DNA of 64,000 nucleotides from the NCBI GenBank assembly GCA_016718845.1, contig JADKCK010000106.1, forward strand, positions 34,969-98,968, written 5' to 3'. The notes beneath the pieces were generated by a model, which saw only the letters and a list, made by a program, of their open reading frames with translations, was not told where the DNA came from and ran no database searches. The position numbers and the translations under genes were made by a program. This DNA is from Sphingobacteriales bacterium (lineage in GTDB: Bacteria > Bacteroidota > Bacteroidia > Chitinophagales > UBA2359). Of this stretch, positions 24,218 through 33,806 are shown piece by piece (position 1 is the first letter of the stretch; each line of letters starts with the position of its first letter).

Positions 24218-25462
24218 CTATTCGGGTGTTTTCTTTTTATTGGCAAATAGGTTGCTTTTTTTAAAATTTATAGGTCGTTCGTTTGCCGATGTAGCCGTGT
24301 GTTCTTTTTGTAAAACATTCGCTAATTTTTCAGTGATGGCGGCTTGTGTTTGTTGTCGTTTTTTGCCTAAATTGTAAAAATATTGCATCACTAAAAACAA
24401 GGTTAAACAAGCCATTATGCTTACAACAGATTGGGTATATGTCCAGGTGTTGTGTAAAAAATGTTGGCTGATAAATAATACGGCAGCCACAGACAACAGC
24501 GATAGCAACAAAAATACACGAGCTACTTGTTTGTCGGTTAAGCCACAGTATACTAAGTGGTGTGTGGTGTGGTCGCGTCCGCCCTGAAAAGGCGATTGCC
24601 CGCGAGCTATACGGCGTACAAAAACGGTGGTAGTATCGGTAATGGGCAATAAAAAAGCTACGGCAGGTAAAATAAACTGTTGGAGTGCAAAATTAGAGTC
24701 GGGTGATGGACGAAACGACCACAAAAATTTGATACTAAGAATAGACAAAAATACGCCTAAAAACTGACTGCCCGAGTCGCCCATATACATACGTGCCGGA
24801 TGCCAATTAAAGTACAAAAAGCCCCAAATACCCCCTAAAACGCCCAATGCTAGTATGCTGTAAAAACTAGTTAACAAGCCATTGGCTACCAACAACAAAA
24901 TAATACCTGCAATAATACTTGCCGAAACGGTAGCTGTAATGCCGTCCATGTTGTCGAGCATGTTTATTGAGTTCATGATGCCCACTACCCAAACGATGGT
25001 AAATAGGGCATTTACCCAAAAATAATTGGAGATAGGTATGTAGGTATTGCCCATAATAAGCAATACAGCGCACAACAATTGCCCAACAAATTTGGTAGCT
25101 GGCGATGTGTGTCTAAGGTCGTCTATCAAACCTAATATAAAACCAAGTGTAACACTAACAAAAAGAGGCAAGAAAGAAAGCAGTAATTGCTCCATTGGCT
25201 CGCCTTTGCGATAAACCCACGAAAGCCCCGCTATTACTGCTGCCACAAAAACAGCATAAAAACTAATGCCGCCAACGGTAGGTTTGCTTTGCGATGCCCA
25301 ACGGATAATTTCTTTTTGTTGTCCTTTGGGGGTGTGCATACCCAAATGTGTAAGCCATTGTAAAAAATAGCGATTGGCTACCACCGATAATAAAGTGGCA
25401 ATAGCCAAATACAAAACTAAGGTAAGCCATATATAAGTAGGGTAGGCAGCCAATATATTCAT
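24218..25462 (-). CDS. Undecaprenyl-phosphate sugar-1-phosphate transferase (MraY/WecA-type)
   Basis: Starting at the ATG 25462 (MNILAAYPTYIW) it has 414 residues and about eleven membrane helices. The polyprenyl-phosphate transferase motifs are in order: GLIDDLRHTSP (DDxxD-like), NSINMLDNMDGI, MYMGDSGSQFLG and the cytosolic histidine loop GGRDHTTHHL. Such enzymes attach GlcNAc-1-P or a related sugar phosphate to the lipid carrier for O-antigen, teichoic or other surface glycans. The HTTHH loop favours WecA/TagO over MraY. A TTG codon four residues upstream is a less likely start. A tail of about 80 basic residues follows the last helix. Confidence 0.85.
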   Translation of the reverse strand: MNILAAYPTYIWLTLVLYLAIATLLSVVANRYFLQWLTHLGMHTPKGQQKEIIRWASQSKPTVGGISFYAVFVAAVIAGLSWVYRKGEPMEQLLLSFLPLFVSVTLGFILGLIDDLRHTSPATKFVGQLLCAVLLIMGNTYIPISNYFWVNALFTIVWVVGIMNSINMLDNMDGITATVSASIIAGIILLLVANGLLTSFYSILALGVLGGIWGFLYFNWHPARMYMGDSGSQFLGVFLSILSIKFLWSFRPSPDSNFALQQFILPAVAFLLPITDTTTVFVRRIARGQSPFQGGRDHTTHHLVYCGLTDKQVARVFLLLSLLSVAAVLFISQHFLHNTWTYTQSVVSIMACLTLFLVMQYFYNLGKKRQQTQAAITEKLANVLQKEHTATSANERPINFKKSNLFANKKKTPE

Positions 25463-25636
25463 GAAGGAGGGCAAAACGGGTGAGTAAGAATGGATAGCTA
25501 TTAATTAGCTATTGCTTGATTAAAACATCGAAAATAAATCAACTTGATGATGAAATGAAAAAGCAACAAAAAGCTAATTACTTAATAGGCGCGCAAATTT
25601 ACGCAACAAATTTGTGATAGCGGGCATTTATGCAAA

Positions 25637-26485
25637 TTATTTAATCAATACATTGTCAATAAGGCGCACATCGCCCACTTTTAGGGCAATGCAAGCAACT
25701 ATTTCGGGGGCATCGGTACAGTTTGTTATTTTTTGTAGTGTGCGGGCATCGCATACCTCAAAATACTCAACAGCAAAATTGGGCAGGGCATTTATTTGCT
25801 CGATGCCTTGTTGCACCAATTGAGCTATGGGTTGTTGTTCGTATTGTTGTTTAATGTGCTGCAAAACGGTATGTATAATGCCTGCTTGTTGGCGTTGTTC
25901 GGGGCTTAGGCGCACATTACGCGAGCTCATGGCTAAACCGTTTTCTTCGCGCAGGGTAGCACAGCCTACTAACTTAATGGGGCTGGCTGTGGTTTCGAGG
26001 TAGCGCCTAACAATGGCTAACTGCTGAAAATCTTTTTGCCCCATAAACAATTGGTTAGGTTGCACAATATCCAACAACCTACTTACCACTTGTATCATGC
26101 CCGCAAAATGTCCTGGGCGCTGTTTGCCCTCCATCGGCAAATCTAAACCGCCCAAATCGTAGGTTTGGTAGGGTGTTTTGCCGTTGGGATAAATTTCGGC
26201 TACATCGGGCAAAAATAGCACATCGCAATGTTGCTCTATCAACAAACCACAATCAACGTTTATGGTGCGCGGGTACTTATCAAAATCCGAAGCCTCGTTA
26301 AATTGTGTAGGATTTACAAAAATGCTACATACCACACAATCGGTTGCCAATTGTGCGGCTGCTATCAACGATAAATGTCCTGCGTGCAAGGCACCCATTG
26401 TAGGTACAAAACCAATGGTGTTACCCAATTGGCGCTTATTAGCTAAATGCGCTTGCAAATCGGCAATGTGTTTAAAAATATACAT
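25637..26485 (-). CDS. panC: Pantothenate synthetase (pantoate-beta-alanine ligase)
   Basis: At 282 residues it has the PanC length and signatures: FVPTMGALHAGHLSL with the HIGH-like AGHL, SIFVNPTQFN, QRPGHFAGM, LFMGQKDFQQL, and SSRN(V)RLS in the KMSKS-like position. It condenses pantoate and beta-alanine with ATP, the last step to pantothenate for CoA. It is divergent from the GT5 gene across 376 bases. I recall this panC/GT5/DUF4270 neighbourhood from other Bacteroidota. Confidence 0.95.
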   Translation of the reverse strand: MYIFKHIADLQAHLANKRQLGNTIGFVPTMGALHAGHLSLIAAAQLATDCVVCSIFVNPTQFNEASDFDKYPRTINVDCGLLIEQHCDVLFLPDVAEIYPNGKTPYQTYDLGGLDLPMEGKQRPGHFAGMIQVVSRLLDIVQPNQLFMGQKDFQQLAIVRRYLETTASPIKLVGCATLREENGLAMSSRNVRLSPEQRQQAGIIHTVLQHIKQQYEQQPIAQLVQQGIEQINALPNFAVEYFEVCDARTLQKITNCTDAPEIVACIALKVGDVRLIDNVLIK

Positions 26486-26861
26486 TATGTAATGATAAAT
26501 AAGCGTAAAGTATGTAATTTTTTATTTTAATTAAAACTACCCCCTATACTCTGCCTTAAAAAAGCTTGGTACACAACAGTTTACAACAAAACGGCGCAAA
26601 AATAGGTATTCTTTATGGTTTAGCCATACTTAAAGTGCCTAAATAGTACAAAACAAGTAAAAAAGTAGTTATTACGGTTAAAATTGCGTAATTTTGCACC
26701 CTCAAACTCGGTGATTATACTTATTTAGGCAAAACAAGGACAAATGTAGCTACTAAGTGTTTATTTGTGTGTTGTTTTGCCAAACTTTGTGTGTTGATGG
26801 TTGTGTTTAACATAACTCTAATTTCTAAATTTCCTAATCTGACAAAAGTTTTTCCAATAAC
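26486..26861. promoter_or_regulatory. Divergent promoter region panC / GT5
   Basis: TATTTTTG on the minus strand (26597-26604) can serve panC. TAATTTTG on the plus strand (26689-26696) can serve the GT5 gene, giving a leader of about 160 bases. No gene is seen in the gap. Confidence 0.45.
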
Positions 26862-27686
26862 ATGGTGAATAAAAAAAGAGTGCTGATTATTACTCACGAG
26901 ATGGAACCCTATCTCGAAATCACACCAACTGCTCATACAGTATTAAAAACGACCAGCTTTTTGAATAACAATACCACCGAAGTGCGCGTATTGATGCCTC
27001 GTTTTGGAAACGTTAACGAGCGCCGCCACCGCTTGCACGAAGTAGTACGTCTTTCGGGTATCAATATTATTGTTGATGAAGATGATTATCCACTTATTAT
27101 TAAAGTTGCCTCGTTGCCAGGTGCGCGTTTGCAAGTTTACTTTTTAGAAAACCAAGAATTTTTTAAACGCAAAAACGACGTTAGAGACGACAAAGGCACG
27201 TTTTACGAAGATAATGCCGAGCGGATGATTTTCTTTTGCAAAGGCGTACTCGAAACAGTTCGTAAATTTGGCTGGGCACCCGATGTTATTATCTGCCACG
27301 GCTGGATGAGTAGCCTGATACCGTTGTATGGCAAAACTGCCTATAAAACAGACCCCATCTTTACCAATTCTAAATTTCTTTACAGCATAGATGCCCCTAT
27401 GTTCGACCAAATGGCTGTAGATTTATTTAACCAAAAGGCATCTATCAAACGTGTGCTTACCTCCGAACTAGAACCCTACGGAAACGTAACCAACAACGAT
27501 TTGCATAAAGGTGCTATCTATTACTCGGATGCAGTAATGGTACAAACCGAAAACCTAAGCCCCGAACTGCAAGCCGCCATAGATAGCAGCCCTACACCAA
27601 AACCATTGCTTGTTTATGATAACGACGAACACCTTGGCGAAACCGTGAAAGATTTTGTAAAAGCACTAACAGACAATGAAGACTAA
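26862..27686 (+). CDS. Glycogen/starch synthase N-terminal-domain protein (GT5-like, short)
   Basis: The 274-residue protein matches only the N-terminal (acceptor-side) Rossmann domain of GT5 glycogen synthases: KRVLIITHEMEPYLEI, EVRVLMPRFGNVNERRHRLHEV, and DVIICHGWMSSLIPLY. The C-terminal ADP-glucose-binding domain is missing, as is usual for this short Bacteroidota family. Catalytic activity is therefore doubtful, and a regulatory or structural role is possible. It is followed by the DUF4270 lipoprotein gene. Confidence 0.8.
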   Translation: MVNKKRVLIITHEMEPYLEITPTAHTVLKTTSFLNNNTTEVRVLMPRFGNVNERRHRLHEVVRLSGINIIVDEDDYPLIIKVASLPGARLQVYFLENQEFFKRKNDVRDDKGTFYEDNAERMIFFCKGVLETVRKFGWAPDVIICHGWMSSLIPLYGKTAYKTDPIFTNSKFLYSIDAPMFDQMAVDLFNQKASIKRVLTSELEPYGNVTNNDLHKGAIYYSDAVMVQTENLSPELQAAIDSSPTPKPLLVYDNDEHLGETVKDFVKALTDNED

Positions 27687-27830
27687 ACAAAGTAACTGTT
27701 CAAAAAGTGCTATGTTGTAGTAAAACTTGTTTGAACAATTAACCCAATGGGCTAAAAAAAATTTTGTTGCACACAACCTAAAGAGCTACTTTTTACGTTA
27801 TAGTAGTCAAACAATCATTTACTATCTTTT

Positions 27831-29234
27831 ATGCGTTTATCCCTATCAAAATTATACTTCTTTTTACTTGTAGTTGCCAGCTTATCTTTTGTAACAGCTT
27901 GTAACGACTCAACTTTTATCGGCTCAGATTTGATTGACGACTCTGAGTTTTATGGTAGCTATACCACCGATACCTTAACACTTACCACCAATAGCTTTAA
28001 AGCCGACTCTATCATCACCTCTAATGTGCTAGCCAATGGCTCGCATATTACCTATTTGTTAGGCGGATTAGACGACCCCACCTTTGGGCGCTCCAAAGCA
28101 AGTATCTACGGGCAGTTAAGCCTGCCAAACAGCAGCCTTAATTTGGGTAGCAACCTACAACTCGACTCGGTGGTGCTTACCCTGCAATATACACCCAACA
28201 CAACACCCTATGGCGATACCATAGACAATAAAGTAGATGTGAACATTTACGAAATGGCAGAAAGTATGTCGTATGGCAAACCCTATTTTGCTAACCAAAC
28301 ATTTGCTTATTATCCAACACTTTTAGGTCGTATTGCCCAAACAACTTTTGCTGCCGCCGATAGCGTAACTATACAAAAATATGGCACTAAAATAGATACC
28401 ATAAATAACGTACCTACTCAGGTAGATGATATAACAACCGAGACCTTAGCTCCACAAATGCGCATACGCCTAAGCAACGAATTAGGCTACCGCTTATTGG
28501 CACAATCGGGTACCAACAACTTTAAAGACAATGCCAGTTTCCGTGATTTTTTTAAAGGTCTCTACATCACCACCAATACCGATGCAAAAGTAGTGGCATC
28601 TATCAGCCCATTTGGGTCGCAAAGTGGCATAACTTTATATTATAGCAATAGCTTAGGCAAAGGTAAATCAACCGATTTTGTGTTTAACGGAGCATGGGTA
28701 GTTAATAGCTTCGAAAACAACCACACCAATACCGAAGTAGGCAACGCCTTAACCCAAACAACCCCAACCGAACAAGAATATGTGTATGTGCAAGGCATGA
28801 GTGGCGTGGGTTTTACCTTAAACATGCCTTATCTAAGCAGCCTTGGCAATGCAGCCATTAACCGAGCCGAACTTGAACTAACCGTTAAACCAGATAGCTA
28901 TAGCCTTTTTACGCCACCAAACAAAATAGACATCCTATCTGTTTTAAACAACAGACAATACGGCGGGCTTAAACTAACCGATGCCACCAAACAAACAACA
29001 TCAGACGGTTTTGTTAAATACAAACTAATTTTTGCAACAGCAGGTGTAGCGGCAGGTTTCCCGGTAAGTATCCAGTATTTGCAAGACAAATTAATGGGCG
29101 AATATACCGACCGCAACGACCGTTTGCTTATCAACTTTTTGCAAGAAACACCAAGCCGTGCCATTATCTGCGGACCTAATCACCCCGAACACCCCATGAA
29201 ACTAAACCTGATTTATACACCTATTACCGAATAA
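27831..29234 (+). CDS. DUF4270 lipoprotein
   Basis: The 467-residue protein starts with a lipoprotein signal (hydrophobic segment, then SFVTAC with the lipobox Cys at residue 24) followed by NDSTFIGSDLI, the usual DUF4270 opening. Repeated beta-strand segments with TLTTNSF, SHITYLLGGLDDPTFGRSKAS and LDSVVLTLQY follow. Members are outer-membrane-associated proteins of unknown function, common downstream of the short GT5 gene. Expression is probably shared with, or just downstream of, that gene. Confidence 0.85.
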   Translation: MRLSLSKLYFFLLVVASLSFVTACNDSTFIGSDLIDDSEFYGSYTTDTLTLTTNSFKADSIITSNVLANGSHITYLLGGLDDPTFGRSKASIYGQLSLPNSSLNLGSNLQLDSVVLTLQYTPNTTPYGDTIDNKVDVNIYEMAESMSYGKPYFANQTFAYYPTLLGRIAQTTFAAADSVTIQKYGTKIDTINNVPTQVDDITTETLAPQMRIRLSNELGYRLLAQSGTNNFKDNASFRDFFKGLYITTNTDAKVVASISPFGSQSGITLYYSNSLGKGKSTDFVFNGAWVVNSFENNHTNTEVGNALTQTTPTEQEYVYVQGMSGVGFTLNMPYLSSLGNAAINRAELELTVKPDSYSLFTPPNKIDILSVLNNRQYGGLKLTDATKQTTSDGFVKYKLIFATAGVAAGFPVSIQYLQDKLMGEYTDRNDRLLINFLQETPSRAIICGPNHPEHPMKLNLIYTPITE

Positions 29235-29342
29235 AAAAACAAAAAACATTTAGGTAAAGCCCCCAAAATTGAACTTTTAACCTACCTAAATGTTATACAG
29301 CCAACACCATACACCAAATTTCTCACATCAATCTGTCATCAC

Positions 29343-29962
29343 TTGTTCACAGGTATCATCGAAACCATAGGTACGGTAGTTGCCCTAAACCACGAGGCAC
29401 AAAATTTGCACCTAAGTATAAAATCTAGTCTATCAAACGAGCTAAAAATTGACCAAAGCATAGCCCACAACGGCGTTTGTTTAACAGTAGTAGCCCAAAG
29501 TAACAACATACACATTGTAACAGCTATCCACGAAACATTGCTAAAAACCAATCTAAACCAACTAAAAACAGGCGATTTGGTTAACTTAGAGCGATGTATG
29601 CTTGCCAATAGCCGCATAGACGGGCATTTTGTACAAGGACACGTAGACAAACTGCCACCTGCATACACATCAAAGAAACAGGCGGTAGCTGGTACTTTAC
29701 CTTTGAATATACCCCAAATGCCGACAATATTTTGGTTAAAAAAGGCTCTATCTGTATCGATGGAACCAGCCTAACATTGGTAGAGGTACAAGACAACACC
29801 TTCTCCGTGGCAATTATACCCTATACCTACGAACATACTACCTTTGGCCAATACAAAATAGGTAGTGTTGTAAACATAGAGTTTGATATAGTAGGCAAAT
29901 ACCTAACTGCACTGTTCAATCGTCAAAACCAAAACTTAAAACCACAAACTAATAAATCATGA
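29343..29962 (+). pseudogene. ribE: Riboflavin synthase alpha chain with one-base frameshift
   Basis: The first frame from a TTG start at 29343 reads MFTGIIETIG... to GHFVQGHVD, then loses homology. The continuation TCIHIKETGGSWYFTFEY to the end (KYLTALFNRQ, stop 29960-29962) is in another frame. One extra A in the AAA run at 29649-29651 would restore a continuous reading of GHVDKTATC, as expected for the second lumazine-binding repeat. The intact product would be about 206 residues, converting two 6,7-dimethyl-8-ribityllumazines to riboflavin. Because riboflavin synthase is usually essential, a homopolymer sequencing error is as likely as a true lesion. Confidence 0.8.
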
Positions 29963-30297
29963 GCCCGTTTCAACAATTGATTGGTCTTCTTCAATCGCCT
30001 TCGTTTTTGATGATGTTTTTAGTGGCATGGGGCGTTATGTATGCCGTATATAAATACTATGTGGTAGGACACTCGGGTAGCTACGAAGAAATTAATTACT
30101 TTAAAGACCAACTGCAAAAAGCAGGTTACAGCCTAATAAACGCCGATTTGATACCCACCGAAAATCCCGAAAGTAACACATCTATGTGGAGCATATCAGC
30201 CACCGATGCACAAGGTAACACCTCTCAACTATCGGCATACGTTACCTATACCGATGGCAGTATCAGTAATATAAACTGGACACCAGCCATAGCATAA
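29959..30297 (+). CDS. Small single-pass membrane protein, hypothetical
   Basis: The ATG overlaps the ribE stop by four bases (ATGA), which suggests translational coupling and a shared transcript. The 112-residue product has one membrane helix at about residues 14-38 and then a soluble domain of about 75 residues ending in WTPAIA. I do not recognise a family. A clear terminator follows. Confidence 0.6.
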   Translation: MSPFQQLIGLLQSPSFLMMFLVAWGVMYAVYKYYVVGHSGSYEEINYFKDQLQKAGYSLINADLIPTENPESNTSMWSISATDAQGNTSQLSAYVTYTDGSISNINWTPAIA

Positions 30298-30316
30298 ACC
30301 AACATACCCATAAAAC

Positions 30317-30359
30317 AAAAGCCTACAAACTGCATTTATTGCGGTTCGTAGGCTTTTTT
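30317..30359 (+). terminator. Terminator after ribE and the small membrane gene
   Basis: AAAAGCCTACAAAC pairs with GTTCGTAGGCTTTT (one mismatch) around 13 bases, then a T run; it can also serve the convergent gene. Confidence 0.8.
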
Positions 30360-30385
30360 GTAATTATTATAAATGGGTGTTTTGT

Positions 30386-31975
30386 TTAGTTTCCGTAATG
30401 TTGCACCAAAACTTTGTGCGTATAGCTGCGTTTGTTGTTGCTCATCTGCAAAAAATACATGCCCGCAGGCAGGTTTTGGCAAGGTATATTAAACGGCAAT
30501 ACAACATTTTGACGGTACCAAACCAATTGCCCATTTAGGTTATACAATCTCATATTGGGGATAGTATCGGTAGGACAATTACGACACACCAATTGTATTT
30601 GCTCGTTGGCAGGCGATGGATAATGTAAAAATGGCGAGTTGGGTAACTGATACGGTGCGGAGCTAATCAAATCCGATTGTTCTAAATCAATCATTTCATC
30701 GCCAGTTTGGTAGGTGGTAAAAAAGAAATACACTAACATCATTTCGTTGGTTGTCGACTCGCCTGCTAATATATCTTTTAACGGAAAATTAGGATTGTTT
30801 GGATTGTCAAGTGTGTTGTCGTACTCTGCCACCGCATACAAAGTGCTGCCACCTACTAACTTAATAGGATGCTTGAAAAAATACGAACCCTGCCAATGAA
30901 AATCCCAATCGGGGATATTGATAAGGGGTATGGTATCGGGGTTGCCGGGCGATAGGGCAAATACTTTTATTTTTCGCCCAATAAGGTGCATGTGCGGATT
31001 TACTGCCAACAACGAAACATCAAAGCCATCAGGCAACGTAAATCGCTCAACAAAAGTGCGTACCGTATTAGCCGGAATATATAAGGGTCCGTTTTGTAAC
31101 GTAGCATTGTTGTGGCTTAAAACACGCTCAATATTAACTGTTCGGTTTGGGGTATCATCATCTGCCCAAAAAACATTAATTTTGGTGCTATCTTGTAGCC
31201 CTGCTGTGCCAGCCGGATAATGTATTTGCAGCACAAAATCGGCATTAGCTGCCAAGGGCACACTCATGCCAGTTGGCAGCACATAAGGCATTGCACCCGG
31301 TACCCAGCTACCAACTAGTTTGGCTCCGTTGCCACCCACGCCGCCAAAGTTAGCATAACCTATTTCGGGGGTAGCATTGTCTAAGGCACGGCAGCTACCC
31401 GTCGAATCCTGAAAAACCAATACATGATGTACTATTGACCGATTGCCGGGCACTACCTCTAAGGCGGTAATATGGTGTTGTGTCCATAAGCCCGATGGCA
31501 ATACAAAACATTGATATACGTCGCTTGTGGTGGCGGTGCTGGTATAAGTAGGTATTTGATAAGTGGCATTGGGTGTTGTGCTTAGTTGTGTGCCGTCTAT
31601 AAAAACAGGTGGAGATGGTGCTTCGGCGGGATTACCTAGGGGCGTGCCGCCTTGTATCCAGGCACTAATGGCGTTTTTTTCTTCTTGGCTAAGATTGCGC
31701 TCGTGGGCATATTGTTGGTAACTAACATCGGGCGGATAAGGAGGCATTCTGTTTGCCTCTACTTCTTGCAAAATATGGTCGGCAACAGCCACCGTTTGGG
31801 CATACCCCATCAACGAAAAGTTAGCAATGCCTCCATCTCGGTGGCACGACGAACAATTGTTGTAAATAATAGATGCCACATCTGCCGACCAAGTAGGTGT
31901 TTGGGCAATACTAGCGGCACTATGTAATAAAAATAGTACAAAAAATAAACAAAATTTGATGCTTAATAAGCGCAT
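30386..31975 (-). CDS. Secreted cytochrome c / copper monooxygenase-like protein with T9SS tail
   Basis: From ATG 31975 (MRLLSIKFCLFF) it has 529 residues and a signal peptide. A haem c site CSSCH lies close to the mature N-terminus. The central part is like peptidylglycine/dopamine monooxygenase (DUF-type ascorbate-dependent copper enzyme). All usual ligands are present: HH in SIVHHVLVF, H in QIHYP, HxH in NPHMHLIG, and Met in NEMMLVYF. A C-terminal sorting domain follows (HYPSPANEQIQL ... YTHKVLV). I infer an extracellular redox enzyme acting on an unknown substrate, with the haem domain possibly supplying electrons. Confidence 0.8.
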   Translation of the reverse strand: MRLLSIKFCLFFVLFLLHSAASIAQTPTWSADVASIIYNNCSSCHRDGGIANFSLMGYAQTVAVADHILQEVEANRMPPYPPDVSYQQYAHERNLSQEEKNAISAWIQGGTPLGNPAEAPSPPVFIDGTQLSTTPNATYQIPTYTSTATTSDVYQCFVLPSGLWTQHHITALEVVPGNRSIVHHVLVFQDSTGSCRALDNATPEIGYANFGGVGGNGAKLVGSWVPGAMPYVLPTGMSVPLAANADFVLQIHYPAGTAGLQDSTKINVFWADDDTPNRTVNIERVLSHNNATLQNGPLYIPANTVRTFVERFTLPDGFDVSLLAVNPHMHLIGRKIKVFALSPGNPDTIPLINIPDWDFHWQGSYFFKHPIKLVGGSTLYAVAEYDNTLDNPNNPNFPLKDILAGESTTNEMMLVYFFFTTYQTGDEMIDLEQSDLISSAPYQLPNSPFLHYPSPANEQIQLVCRNCPTDTIPNMRLYNLNGQLVWYRQNVVLPFNIPCQNLPAGMYFLQMSNNKRSYTHKVLVQHYGN

Positions 31976-32010
31976 AAAATGGTTTAAATGGTTTGGTAGA
32001 AATTGTAATG

Positions 32011-32018
32011 CAAAGATA
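32011..32018 (-). promoter_or_regulatory. -7 element for the cytochrome c/copper protein gene
   Basis: Minus-strand TATCTTTG 36 bases upstream of the ATG, which supports the start at 31975 over the longer frame. Confidence 0.6.
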
Positions 32019-32148
32019 CAACACCTTATGGTTGTTTCAAAATACAAAATAAAGAAAGTTTTAGCACCAATAGAAAAAACTACCACTACGCAATGTATTG
32101 TTTAATTACAAGGCATAGTAGTAGTTAACTTTTGTGTTTTGGGATTAG

Positions 32149-33621
32149 TTATTTCTCGTTTATCAATTTTACGATATCGTCAATAATGCTCGGGTCGCTT
32201 GGGCGTTTAGCATTGGCATTAGCAACCTCGCCTTTTTTGTTGATAAGCATATAGCGCGGAATACTTTGTATGCCAAATTTTGCGCAAGCAGGCGAGTTCC
32301 AGCCACCGGGCGATAACAAATTAATGCCTTCTATTTTGTTTTGTTCAATACCGCCTTTCCAGCGCTCTTCGGTATCATCAATAGATATGTACAAAAAAAC
32401 CACGTTTTTAAGCTGTTTCTTGCTCAATTTAGAGGGCAGTTCGTGCGAAAAAGGCATTTCTTTTCGGCAAGGACCACACCACGAAGCCCAAAAATCGACA
32501 TAAACTACCTTGCCTTTGTAATCCGAAAGGCTTACCTCTTTGCCATTTATGTCTTTCATCGTAAACTCGTTGCTTGAGCTTGCTCCGCCTGCCGAGCCAG
32601 GGGTAGCCGCCACCATAGGTGCGTCGTATTTTTTATTGATTTGGTCGCCACATTTAGCAAAAATAAGTGGAGCATACGTATTAGTTTTATCGCTATTTTT
32701 GATACCTTCGTACACTTTTTTAGCTGTAGGAGGTATTATTTTGTCGCATTGTTCGTACAAAAACGAAGCTGCCACAAAACTCATCATGGGTTCTTTAAAT
32801 AATTGGCGGATGTTGTTGTACTTCATCTCCAACGATTGCGATAAATCGGCAAATTTATTAAAGTTATTTTGTTTAGAGGTGGTGTAAGTAGTATAATAAA
32901 CCAACAAACCACGGAAAGGCTCGTTAATCATAGCTTGGGCATTGTCGAGTATTTTTTCGTCAAAACCATCGAGCATCGAGTAAGGTATGGGCATTACTAT
33001 TTTAATATCGGTGCTGCTGTTGCCCGTAACAATCGGGAAACCAAATATCCAACGCCAATAGTTATAGTCAATTTGATTGTTTAAGTATTGTTTAAAATCG
33101 GCACTTAGCTCCGATTGTGCGTTTTTGCAAAAATCGGTTTGTTTTTGTTTGGTTTGGTATAAATCCATCTCAAACGGGTCTATTTTTGTTTTTAAGATGT
33201 ACTCGGTAATAGCCTGAGTGTTGTACCATTTACCAAATTGCAGGTAAAACTGGGCTAAGGTGCGGTTATCAGCGGCGGCGTTGCCCTCAAAAGTAGCTGT
33301 TTTTAGCAATGAATCGGCGTTACATTGCACCGACAGTTTGCCGTTGGGCGTTAAAAACAGCGGCAATTGCTGATTGTTATAGATAAGTGCTACGGGGCGA
33401 CTGCGGTCGAGGGTGATATTGCTGCTAAATTTACCATTGTTAAGTGGCACAACCGTACTATCAATTAAGGTTTTACCCAAATAAATACGGTCAATTTTTA
33501 CAACTACATTACCCTCGGCTCCGTTTATGGTGCCAGATAGTTGTGCATCGTTGTTTTGGGCAAATGCGTTGCTACCAAAAAATAAAGCGAAAAAAAATAA
33601 GATAGATGAATATAATTTCAT
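32149..33621 (-). CDS. TlpA-like thioredoxin-domain protein with DUF4369-like N-terminus
   Basis: This 490-residue protein has a signal peptide (to about residue 21), a beta-rich DUF4369-like N-terminal region (LSGTINGAEGNVVVKIDRI...), a long helical middle section and a C-terminal AhpC/TlpA thioredoxin domain. The active site there is FWASWCGPCRKE, with the cis-Pro region in SIPRYMLIN. It is probably a periplasmic or cell-envelope disulfide reductase, perhaps for cytochrome maturation or oxidative repair; the paired CxxC supports reductase activity. The promoter is at 33702-33709. Confidence 0.85.
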   Translation of the reverse strand: MKLYSSILFFFALFFGSNAFAQNNDAQLSGTINGAEGNVVVKIDRIYLGKTLIDSTVVPLNNGKFSSNITLDRSRPVALIYNNQQLPLFLTPNGKLSVQCNADSLLKTATFEGNAAADNRTLAQFYLQFGKWYNTQAITEYILKTKIDPFEMDLYQTKQKQTDFCKNAQSELSADFKQYLNNQIDYNYWRWIFGFPIVTGNSSTDIKIVMPIPYSMLDGFDEKILDNAQAMINEPFRGLLVYYTTYTTSKQNNFNKFADLSQSLEMKYNNIRQLFKEPMMSFVAASFLYEQCDKIIPPTAKKVYEGIKNSDKTNTYAPLIFAKCGDQINKKYDAPMVAATPGSAGGASSSNEFTMKDINGKEVSLSDYKGKVVYVDFWASWCGPCRKEMPFSHELPSKLSKKQLKNVVFLYISIDDTEERWKGGIEQNKIEGINLLSPGGWNSPACAKFGIQSIPRYMLINKKGEVANANAKRPSDPSIIDDIVKLINEK

Positions 33622-33701
33622 GGTTTTAGGTACGTGTTTTTAATAAAAACAGTTTTAAGCCAAAATGGTTTATGGCAGATTTTTAGACAGTAAAAAAACA
33701 C

Positions 33702-33709
33702 CAAAGTTA
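33702..33709 (-). promoter_or_regulatory. -7 element for the TlpA-like gene
   Basis: Minus-strand TAACTTTG 81 bases upstream of the ATG. Confidence 0.5.
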
Positions 33710-33744
33710 AAACGAAATAAATAGATTTTTGGTGTACGACGGAT

Positions 33745-33787
33745 AAAAAAATCCCCTCGGGCGCGGTTTGGCGCTTGAGGGGATTTT
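33745..33787 (-). terminator. Terminator of the atp operon after atpG
   Basis: AAAAATCCCCTC...GAGGGGATTTTT with an inner GGCGC/GCGCT pairing, 20 bases past the atpG stop. Confidence 0.8.
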
Positions 33788-33806
33788 TGTAGCGAAAAAA
33801 TATTTT

